Shown: positions 1-5,725 of the stretch, one piece after another
Layout of the letters: each line of letters opens with the position of its first letter
How positions within the stretch are numbered: position 1 is the stretch's first letter
Origin: Clostridia bacterium
GTDB lineage: Bacteria > Bacillota_A > Clostridia > Oscillospirales > CAG-272
Direction: 5' to 3'
NCBI GenBank assembly: GCA_017652965.1
Contig: JAGBZZ010000163.1
Location: forward strand, 1-8,344
Length of the DNA stretch: 8,344 nucleotides
The notes under the pieces: model-generated
What the model was told of the DNA's origin: nothing
Database searches by the model: none
What the model saw: only the letters and a program-made list of their open reading frames with translations
Position numbers and translations under genes: made by a program

Positions 1-1422
1 GAAGAAGAGGAAGTAGACGGCGGCGGCCACAGCGAGGAGGGCGTAGGCCGCCACGACCACGAACCACTGCCCCGCGCGGATCTTAGCGATCACACCGCCA
101 ACCTCGACCACAAGGATGAGGGCGGGAGTGACGAAGCGCACCATCGCGGGGAAGATCCTCTTGAAGAAGCCAAGGCGGGTCGCCCCATCCTCCATCTCCG
201 CCATCGCGGTACGGGGCCCGACGAGCCAGCCGATCGCAACGCAGGCAAAGAAGGCGCACACCGGCATCAGGACGGCGTTGGTCACCTCATCGAAGAAGGA
301 AAGAAGGTCAAGTCCTCCGATCGAGATCCCGCCATCCCCGGCAATGCCGACGTCACCGAAGGAGATGCCGACGGGGATGGAAATGAGACCGCACACCAGG
401 ACACACCAAAGGGCCGAATTGCGGCGGGAGAGCTTGAAGCGCTGGATGACGAACTGCGTCACGACCTCGACAAGAGAGACGACCGAGGTGAGCGCCGCGA
501 TGACCACCATCGCAAAGAAGAAGAAGGAAACGATCTGCCCGACAGCCCCCATCGACTGGAAGACGGCAGGGAGAATGCCGAACATCAGCTTGGCACCTGC
601 GGCCTCGCCGAGGAGCGAGGGGTCAAAGTGCGCAACCGCCGGGAAGATGGCAAGGCCGGAAAGGAGCGCCACGAAGGTATCGAAGACGCAGATCATCCCG
701 GTGGACTTGACCATATTGATCTCACGGCCGGTGTACGAGCCGTAGGCGATCATGGTGCCCATACCGAGCGAGAGCGAGAAGAAGGCCTGGCTCATCGCGG
801 CAAGGACCGACTGGAAGGTAATATGCGAAAAGTCGGGGTACAGATAGAAGCGGAGGCCCTCCGAGACCCCCTCCCCGAGGCAGAGCGAATAGATCGCCAC
901 GGCGAGCAGGATCAGAAATAAGAGCGGCATCAGCACCTTGGACATCTTCTCGATGCCGTCCTTGACGCCGCCCATAATGATGACGAGCGCCAGAATGATA
1001 AAGAGGGCGGTAAAGAGGATGACCTCGCCGATGTTCGTGGCAAAGGAGGTGAGGATCCCCTCGTTCCCCGAGAAGGAATTGAGGGCGAACTTGACGGTGT
1101 AGCCGCCAAGCACCGAGTAGTAGCAGATGATAAAGGCGGGGACCACGATGCTGATAAGACCAAACCAACCGATGCCCTTATGTACCTTCTTATAGGCCGA
1201 CACCGGGTTGGCCGCCGCACGGCGACCGAGATGGAACTCGGCCATCATCGTCACAAAGCCGATGAGCAGAACGCAGATGACGTACATCAGCACAAAGGCC
1301 GCGCCGCCGTTGGCGGCTGTTTTTGCCGGGAAGGCCCAAAGATTCCCAAGGCCGATCGCAGAGCCCGCCGCGGACAGCACAAAGCCGATGCTGCTGGCAA
1401 AGCCGTTTTTCTTGTTTTCCAT
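1..1422 (-). CDS. Sodium:neurotransmitter symporter (SNF/NSS) family transporter, 3' end cut by window
   Basis: An Na+-coupled transporter of the LeuT fold, probably for an amino acid, in the cytoplasmic membrane; the substrate cannot be told from sequence. The frame is open for 474 residues from the ATG at 1422 to the window edge, so the protein is nearly complete given usual bacterial lengths of about 450-500. An AAGGAG ribosome binding site at 1429-1434 fixes the start. TM1 carries the hallmark GSAIGLGNLW (residues 20-29) followed by FP and NGG (38-40), and residue numbers match LeuT exactly. TM6 has the unwound-helix motif SLSLGMG. TM8 has A309, T312 and S313, which with G20 and I23 give an intact Na2 sodium site. 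K5 matches the LeuT intracellular-gate Arg5. Arg30 of the LeuT extracellular gate is Ala30 here, and the residue aligned to Asp404 is Thr381. The gene is divergent from a LysR-type regulator, its likely controller. Family certain, substrate unknown. Confidence 0.93.
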   Translation of the reverse strand, partial: MENKKNGFASSIGFVLSAAGSAIGLGNLWAFPAKTAANGGAAFVLMYVICVLLIGFVTMMAEFHLGRRAAANPVSAYKKVHKGIGWFGLISIVVPAFIICYYSVLGGYTVKFALNSFSGNEGILTSFATNIGEVILFTALFIILALVIIMGGVKDGIEKMSKVLMPLLFLILLAVAIYSLCLGEGVSEGLRFYLYPDFSHITFQSVLAAMSQAFFSLSLGMGTMIAYGSYTGREINMVKSTGMICVFDTFVALLSGLAIFPAVAHFDPSLLGEAAGAKLMFGILPAVFQSMGAVGQIVSFFFFAMVVIAALTSVVSLVEVVTQFVIQRFKLSRRNSALWCVLVCGLISIPVGISFGDVGIAGDGGISIGGLDLLSFFDEVTNAVLMPVCAFFACVAIGWLVGPRTAMAEMEDGATRLGFFKRIFPAMVRFVTPALILVVEVGGVIAKIRAGQWFVVVAAYALLAVAAAVYFLFF

Positions 1423-1456
1423 AGTATACTCCTTGATGTAAAAACGTATCCTATAT

Positions 1457-1485
1457 ATTTTATCATACATCTTGACAAGCTACAA
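1457..1485 (-). promoter_or_regulatory. Probable promoter of the SNF transporter gene (extended -10)
   Basis: Read leftward, a -10 element TAAAAT (1457-1462) is preceded by TGA (1463-1465), giving an extended -10 of the TGn type. A weak -35, TTGTAG (1480-1485), lies 17 bases upstream. Transcription would start near 1450. The -35 interleaves with the -35 of the divergent regulator promoter, so polymerase binding at the two should interfere. The assignment is by motif only. Confidence 0.5.
1470..1482. promoter_or_regulatory. Candidate LysR-type operator in the overlapping promoters
   Basis: CTTGACAAG (1471-1479) is a perfect odd palindrome covering the regulator's -35 and touching the transporter's -35. 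It lies inside a T-N11-A frame (T1470, A1482), the loose signature of LysR-type sites, although the palindrome centre is one base off the centre of that frame. Part of the palindrome is simply the -35 hexamer, so the call is tentative. A dimer bound here would affect both divergent promoters. Confidence 0.3.
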
Positions 1486-1500
1486 ATGACAGTTTATAAT
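1472..1500 (+). promoter_or_regulatory. Consensus sigma-A promoter of the LysR regulator-mnmA operon
   Basis: A perfect TTGACA (1472-1477) is followed after 17 bases by a perfect TATAAT (1495-1500). Transcription would begin near 1507 and leave a leader of about 28 bases before the ATG at 1535. A full-consensus promoter on a regulator gene suggests that expression is held down by repression, plausibly autorepression by the LysR protein. Confidence 0.88.
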
Positions 1501-1534
1501 ACATATATGAGATTTTCTAATAGTTGAGGATGCT

Positions 1535-2419
1535 ATGAACGTACAAAAGCTGGAGGCGCTGGTCACCGCCATTGACCTTGGCAGCTTTTCCCGCGCCGCG
1601 GAAAAGCTGGGCTATACCCAATCCGGGCTGACGCATATGATGAACAGCCTGGAGGCCGAGCTGGGATTCGAGCTGATACACCGTGGCCACTTCGGCATCC
1701 GCCCGACCGAAAAGGGAGAGCGGATCCTGCCCGGCATCCGCCGTCTTCTGGCGATGGAGCATGAGCTGGAGGAGGATATCCGCCGTATCCGCGAGGGGGG
1801 CGAATACACCCTGCACGTGGGGGCGTACTCGTCTATTGCCACCCAGTGGCTCCCCTCGATAGCCGAGCTTTTTCACCGGGAGTATCCGGACGTTACCCTG
1901 GAGATCGCACAGGGGAGCGTATCGGATCTTTACCGCGGGCTGGAGACGCACCGCTTTGACCTGATCCTTGCCAGCCGCAACGACCGTGAGGTCTGCCAGT
2001 TTATCCCCCTGCGGGAGGACCGCTTCCGTGCGATCCTGCCGCTTGACTACCCCACCGATATCGCCGCCCCCTTCCCTATCCGGGAATTTGAGGGCAAGAA
2101 ATTTCTTATGCCAAGCCTTGGGTATGACATCGACATTATGACGGTCTTTCATGACCACGGTGTGTCGCCGGAGGTCATATCCACCTTTGTGGACGACCCC
2201 GCCATTCTTTCGATGGTCGAGCATGGGCTTGGGGTCAGCATGCTTTCCGAGCTTTGCGTACGCGGGCGGCACGGCAATATTCTCTGCCTGCCGATCGAGC
2301 CGAACGTCAGCCGCAAGATCGGCATTGCGATGCCGCTGAAGAAAAAGCCAAGCGAGGTAGAGCGGCGGTTTATCGCGATCGCCAAGCGCTTTGCCGAAGG
2401 CTTTGTGATGGAGGGATGA
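1535..2419 (+). CDS. LysR-family transcriptional regulator
   Basis: A DNA-binding regulator of 294 residues, normal length for the LysR family. The N-terminal winged helix-turn-helix spans about residues 3-60, with the family pattern SFSRAAEKLGYTQSGLTHMM (17-36) followed by LEAELGFELIHR (39-50). A linker helix (about 62-88) joins it to an effector-binding domain (about 91-294) of the periplasmic-binding-protein fold. The SMVEHGLGVSML stretch (226-237) is typical of the second half of that domain. The start is supported by GAGGA at 1526-1530. The effector is unknown. The gene is divergent from the SNF transporter, the usual arrangement for a LysR protein and its target, and its own full-consensus promoter overlaps the transporter's. 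The stop lies one base before the mnmA start, so regulator and tRNA-modifying enzyme share a transcript. Family certain; target inferred from layout only. Confidence 0.93.
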   Translation: MNVQKLEALVTAIDLGSFSRAAEKLGYTQSGLTHMMNSLEAELGFELIHRGHFGIRPTEKGERILPGIRRLLAMEHELEEDIRRIREGGEYTLHVGAYSSIATQWLPSIAELFHREYPDVTLEIAQGSVSDLYRGLETHRFDLILASRNDREVCQFIPLREDRFRAILPLDYPTDIAAPFPIREFEGKKFLMPSLGYDIDIMTVFHDHGVSPEVISTFVDDPAILSMVEHGLGVSMLSELCVRGRHGNILCLPIEPNVSRKIGIAMPLKKKPSEVERRFIAIAKRFAEGFVMEG

Positions 2420-2420
2420 T

Positions 2421-3473
2421 ATGCATACACTGATCGCCATGAGCGGGGGTGTGGACAGTGCCGTTACCGCCCGTCTTATCCTGTCAACGGGGCATACGGC
2501 CGAGGGCTGTACCCTGCATCTGACCCGGGAAGAGAATGAAAGAAAGACCGGAAGCGCCGAGGATGTGGCCCGTGCGCGGGAAAGCGCCGCCGTGCTTGGC
2601 ATCCCCCACCGTCTTTTGGATCTTTCCGAGGAGTTTTTCCGCGCGGTGGTGCTCCCCTTCTGCGAGGATTACCTCCGTGGGGTCACCCCGAACCCCTGTA
2701 TTCTTTGTAACCAGAGGATCAAGCTGGGGTGGCTTTATGACTACGCCCGCCGTGAGGGCTTTGACTGCCTTGCCACCGGCCACTATGCCCGTATTGAGGT
2801 GCAAGAGGGACAGTACCGCCTGAAAAAGGCCCGCGACCCCGAAAAGGATCAAAGCTACGTTTTGTACCGCCTGCGGGAGGAGCAGCTTGCCCACCTGGCC
2901 TTCCCGCTGGGAGAGCTGACCAAGGCAGAGGTGCGGGCGATGGCCGCGGCCGCCGGGCTTGTGGCCGCCGCCGGTGCCAAGGAAAGCCAGGATATCTGCT
3001 TTGTACCAAGCGGCCGCTATACCGAGCTTATGGAGCGTGTAACCGGGCGCACCTCCCCCGAAGGGAACTACGTGGACAGGGACGGCTGCGTGCTTGGCCG
3101 CCATCGCGGCATCGCCCATTACACCCTCGGCCAGCATAAGGGATTGGGGATCGCGCTGGGGCGGGTACGCTACGTCACGGCGATCGACCCTGTCCGCAAC
3201 GAGGTCACGCTTGGGGATGAAGAGGATCTTTTCACCGATACGGTGCGCTTGCCGGATATGCACTACATCGGCAAGCGCCCCACCGCCCCCTACCGTGCCA
3301 CCGCCAAGCTACGCTACCGCCAGCGCGAGGAGGCCGTGACGGTCTATCCCGATGGCGACGGCGCACGCCTGGTGTTTGACCGCCCGCAACGCGCCCCAAC
3401 GGTCGGGCAATCGGCCGTGGTATATGAGGGGGACTATGTTCTCGGCGGCGGCATTATCGGCAAAGAGGAATAA
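2421..3473 (+). CDS. mnmA: tRNA-specific 2-thiouridylase MnmA
   Basis: Cytoplasmic enzyme that adenylates and then 2-thiolates the wobble uridine U34 of the Lys, Glu and Gln tRNAs, with sulfur supplied by a cysteine desulfurase relay. It has 350 residues, slightly short for a family usually near 360-370. The PP-loop SGGVDS is at 8-13. TPNPCILCN (89-97) contains C96, equivalent to the E. coli catalytic Cys102. LATGHYAR (117-124) and KDQSYVL (142-148) are family motifs. SQDICF (189-194) contains C193, equivalent to Cys199. The central-domain motif HYTLGQHKGLGI (233-244) and the C-terminal beta-barrel ending in VLGGGII (340-346) complete the protein. Position 93 is Cys where E. coli has Asp99, giving CxxC plus C193. 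The start has GGAGGG at 2410-2415, inside the end of the upstream gene. A hairpin terminator follows. A second mnmA copy elsewhere in the genome cannot be excluded. Confidence 0.93.
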   Translation: MHTLIAMSGGVDSAVTARLILSTGHTAEGCTLHLTREENERKTGSAEDVARARESAAVLGIPHRLLDLSEEFFRAVVLPFCEDYLRGVTPNPCILCNQRIKLGWLYDYARREGFDCLATGHYARIEVQEGQYRLKKARDPEKDQSYVLYRLREEQLAHLAFPLGELTKAEVRAMAAAAGLVAAAGAKESQDICFVPSGRYTELMERVTGRTSPEGNYVDRDGCVLGRHRGIAHYTLGQHKGLGIALGRVRYVTAIDPVRNEVTLGDEEDLFTDTVRLPDMHYIGKRPTAPYRATAKLRYRQREEAVTVYPDGDGARLVFDRPQRAPTVGQSAVVYEGDYVLGGGIIGKEE

Positions 3474-3486
3474 CCCCAAAAACGCA

Positions 3487-3523
3487 AAGAGAGAACGCCT
3501 CACGATTCGAGGCGTTCTCTCTT
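3487..3523. terminator. Bidirectional Rho-independent terminator between converging genes
   Basis: A perfect 15-bp stem (arms 3487-3501 and 3509-3523) encloses a 7-base loop. On the plus strand it lies 13 bases after the mnmA stop and is followed by a broken T-rich stretch. On the minus strand it is followed by TTTGCGTTTTT, a somewhat better T-tract. It therefore probably ends both the mnmA transcript and the converging DUF4838 transcript, whose stop is at 3609. The bases between 3524 and 3608 hold nothing else I can identify. Confidence 0.87.
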
Positions 3524-3608
3524 GTTTGCGCAGTTTTGTTTACATAATGTCTTTTTTCTGCGGCTTACAGCGGTTTGTCCCCCGCGTTTGGGTGCGGTGG
3601 ACGCAGGC

Positions 3609-5468
3609 TTACTGCAAATAGCGGGTCAGGGCGTTGGCCGAATAGTTCCAAAGGTCAAGGCGATGCTGCACGGTCATCTCTCGGGCACGCAGATACGCGC
3701 GGATCTCCTCGGCTACATCCTGCCGCTTTTCCCCAATGGCACGCCCGCTACCGAGAGAGGACAGGCGCCTTAGCACCTCCGCATGGATGGCAAGGGTGCG
3801 ATAGGCCTCGTTTTCGGAGGTCTCGCTCACCTCGGGATGGGCGGCAAGGAAGGCATCGACAAGCGCCGGCAATGCCTCATACTTTGCCCTTGCCTCCTCG
3901 GAGACGGCGGGCTTTTCCCCGCGGACGTAGACCGGGTCGCAAAGGCGGGTGACCTCCTCAAGATAGGCGCGCACATCCTGCCCGATGGCACCGAACTCAG
4001 CGGCAAAATACTCATTTGCCACATCCTCAAAATCGGCATTCTTATCCCAAAGGGCACGTGCCATCCCGTAAAGCGGCAGGCCCGTCGGGAAGGTGGAGCG
4101 GGAAAGCTGACAGGAGATCATGCCGTCAAGGCCGAGAAGGTCGAGATCCTTCATATCGGCAAAGAGGGTGCGCGAAATGTCCATGTAGCCGGCATCGCGA
4201 CCGTGATCCCACATCAGGTGATAGTCGAAGACAAAGCCGCTCCCGTTGAAGGCACGGCGCCAGTCGTTCAGGTAGGCGACGTTTTCGCCGACCCCCTTCG
4301 GGAAGACGAGCTTATTGCGGACAAAGGGCTGCGTCTCCACCGTATCAAGCGAGGCGATGCCCTCGCGGTAGGTCTTCGAATAGGTACGGGTGATGGGCGC
4401 AAACATCATAAGGAAGCGGTCGGGGTTCTTGATGACCTCGCGCTCGGGTGCCCAGAGAAGGTCGACGTAGGCAAGGAATACCACCTTGGTGGCAAGGCCG
4501 CGCGCCGTCAGCTCGGCATCTACCTCGTTGAGCAGCATCACGTAATAATCCGAGGGGCGGGTGTCGCGGCAGGCAGGGCACTCGCAGTTGTTATTACTGC
4601 CGTCGGCCAGCCAGAGGTGAAGCACCGAAACGCTTTCGTGCGCCTCGCAGTAGTCGGCCACCGATTTGACGATCCTCTCCCGCACGTCGGGGCGAGAGTA
4701 GCAAAGGTTGGTGTTGATGGGGGTATTGTGCCAGGGCAGGCGCACGCCGTCAAGCTCGGCCGTGATGGCCAGGTACTCGGGCGGCAGATCCTCGTTTTTC
4801 AGCATATGCCAGCCCTCGCCCGGTACCCCGAAGGGGACACAGGTCCAGCCGTGGCCGACCGCATGATGGCGAAGGCCGCGACGGCGGATCTCACGCACCA
4901 CACGGTCATGGATCGCGTCGATCCGTGCAGCCGTGACCTCCTCCTTCGCCAGGGTGTCGTTGTGCCAGTGCTCATACCAACGGGCAAAGAAAACGGTCGG
5001 GCGGAAGAACTGGATAAAGTAGGAGTTCATGCCAACGCGGGGCAGATACTCGATCATCTCCTTGACGTTCTCCTCCGAGCAGGCACCCTCAATGCACACA
5101 CCGCGGTGACGGCGCGAGGGGGTCTCGTCCACGTGGACGGTAATATCCGCCGCCCTCAGCGTGCGGGTGGGGATATGCTCGCCGCCCTCCCCGGGATGGG
5201 TCCAGCGACAGCCAAGCTCATAAAGGAAGCGGTAGACGGCGATAAGAAGTGCCCCCTCGTTGGTCGCGCCGATCCTGCCGACCCCCTCCTTGACCGCGAT
5301 CCTGACGGTGTCAAGCTCGGGGTCGCCGTCCACAAGAGACAGGGTAAGGCTAAGCCCGCCCTCCCCCTCGGAAAGCGTGGGATCCATGGACGAAAGGCAA
5401 CGGAAAAGCTCGGCGGCGGCATACTCACAAACCTCGCCCGTCGGGCGGGAAATCAGCTGATACTTCAT
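3609..5468 (-). CDS. DUF4838 family protein, candidate glycoside hydrolase (GH163-related)
   Basis: A 619-residue protein resembling DUF4838 (PF16126) proteins. An N-terminal alpha/beta region (about 1-115) resembles the accessory domain that precedes GH20-type barrels. A TIM-barrel-like region follows from RRHRGVCIEGACSEE (119-133) to about 470, and a helical C-terminus covers about 475-619. The family hallmark WLADGSNNNCECPACRD (286-302) contains C295, C297 and C300, followed by PSDYY and an LLNEVD helix. From memory, some DUF4838 proteins of gut Bacteroides were assigned to GH163, endo-beta-N-acetylglucosaminidases acting on complex N-glycans; activity on that substrate is not shown here. 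The N-terminus MKYQLISR has no signal peptide, lipobox or membrane segment, so it should act in the cytoplasm on imported sugar. The ATG at 5468 is preferred over an in-frame TTG at 5474, because AAGGAG sits 7 bases before the ATG but only 1 base before the TTG. It is transcribed alone from its own promoter. Confidence 0.85.
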   Translation of the reverse strand: MKYQLISRPTGEVCEYAAAELFRCLSSMDPTLSEGEGGLSLTLSLVDGDPELDTVRIAVKEGVGRIGATNEGALLIAVYRFLYELGCRWTHPGEGGEHIPTRTLRAADITVHVDETPSRRHRGVCIEGACSEENVKEMIEYLPRVGMNSYFIQFFRPTVFFARWYEHWHNDTLAKEEVTAARIDAIHDRVVREIRRRGLRHHAVGHGWTCVPFGVPGEGWHMLKNEDLPPEYLAITAELDGVRLPWHNTPINTNLCYSRPDVRERIVKSVADYCEAHESVSVLHLWLADGSNNNCECPACRDTRPSDYYVMLLNEVDAELTARGLATKVVFLAYVDLLWAPEREVIKNPDRFLMMFAPITRTYSKTYREGIASLDTVETQPFVRNKLVFPKGVGENVAYLNDWRRAFNGSGFVFDYHLMWDHGRDAGYMDISRTLFADMKDLDLLGLDGMISCQLSRSTFPTGLPLYGMARALWDKNADFEDVANEYFAAEFGAIGQDVRAYLEEVTRLCDPVYVRGEKPAVSEEARAKYEALPALVDAFLAAHPEVSETSENEAYRTLAIHAEVLRRLSSLGSGRAIGEKRQDVAEEIRAYLRAREMTVQHRLDLWNYSANALTRYLQ

Positions 5469-5475
5469 ATTCAAT

Positions 5476-5481
5476 CTCCTT
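5476..5481 (-). promoter_or_regulatory. Ribosome binding site fixing the DUF4838 start
   Basis: AAGGAG on the minus strand lies 7 bases before the ATG at 5466-5468. The upstream in-frame TTG (5472-5474) is only one base from this site and cannot be used with it. Confidence 0.85.
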
Positions 5482-5547
5482 ATTTTCGAAAGGCGGACAA
5501 GCGGTCGGCTTCCCTCCCCTGCCCGCCCGCGGATGGGATCTACCCGT

Positions 5548-5577
5548 ATTATACTACAGGGCAGGAAAGCTTGTCAA
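5548..5577 (-). promoter_or_regulatory. Strong sigma-A promoter of the DUF4838 gene
   Basis: On the minus strand a perfect TTGACA (5572-5577) is followed after 18 bases by a perfect TATAAT (5548-5553). The start would be near 5541, leaving a leader of about 73 bases. An A-rich tract at about 5589-5597, near -48 to -56, could act as an UP element. The GC-rich leader shows no riboswitch that I recognise. Confidence 0.82.
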
Positions 5578-5599
5578 CCGCCTGCGGCTTTTTTATTCG

Positions 5600-5631
5600 G
5601 TGCGGGCGCCCCCGCCATCGCCCGCGCGCAC
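5600..5631. repeat. GC-rich inverted repeat between divergent promoters
   Basis: GCGGGCG (5602-5608) is matched by its inverse CGCCCGC (5619-5625). An alternative outer pairing of GTGCG (5600-5604) with CGCAC (5627-5631) is also possible. It lies between the -35 elements of the two divergent promoters and outside both expected transcripts. It could be a protein-binding site or a chance product of GC-rich spacer DNA. Confidence 0.3.
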
Positions 5632-5664
5632 GGCTCTGCTTTTGATAAAAATGCAGCTTTGGGA

Positions 5665-5693
5665 TTGACATTTTCCCCCGATTGTGCTATTGT
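5665..5693 (+). promoter_or_regulatory. Sigma-A promoter of the M20 peptidase-nuclease operon
   Basis: A perfect TTGACA (5665-5670) is followed after 17 bases by TATTGT (5688-5693). TGC directly before the -10 makes it an extended -10 element. Transcription would start near 5700, about 26 bases before the peptidase ATG. Confidence 0.82.
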
Positions 5694-5711
5694 GAAAGCA
5701 TAAAGCTTTGC

Positions 5712-5717
5712 AGGAGG
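5712..5717 (+). promoter_or_regulatory. Ribosome binding site fixing the M20 peptidase start
   Basis: AGGAGG lies 8 bases before the ATG at 5726. An in-frame TTG at 5708 would place this site inside the coding region, so the TTG is rejected as the start. Confidence 0.88.
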
Positions 5718-5725
5718 TATGCAAC

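Noticed and set aside
116..745. Plus-strand open frame opposite the SNF transporter
   Set aside because: The minus-strand frame encodes unmistakable transmembrane NSS motifs. The plus-strand translation is a basic, low-complexity product of the antisense strand.
1517..2602. Long open frame on the minus strand, antisense to the LysR regulator
   Set aside because: It lies opposite a gene with clear family motifs, has no ribosome binding site, and its translation shows no family features. Antisense frames of this kind are common in GC-rich DNA.
5469..5541. Possible riboswitch in the roughly 73-base leader of the DUF4838 gene
   Set aside because: No recognised aptamer pattern and no terminator or sequestering hairpin over the ribosome binding site was found.
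5492..5582. Imperfect inverted pair GGCGGACAAGC (5492-5502) and GCTTGTCAACCGCC (5569-5582) flanking the DUF4838 promoter
   Set aside because: The match needs a three-base insertion, and much of one copy is the -35 hexamer, so chance is the simpler explanation.
5579..5597. GC-rich bases followed by six T, resembling a terminator on the plus strand
   Set aside because: The only possible stem has a loop too small to be stable, and no plus-strand gene lies upstream to need it.
3783..5645. 620-codon open frame on the plus strand across the DUF4838 gene
   Set aside because: It mirrors the codon bias of the real minus-strand gene and runs through that gene's ribosome binding site and promoter. The minus-strand protein has the recognisable motifs.
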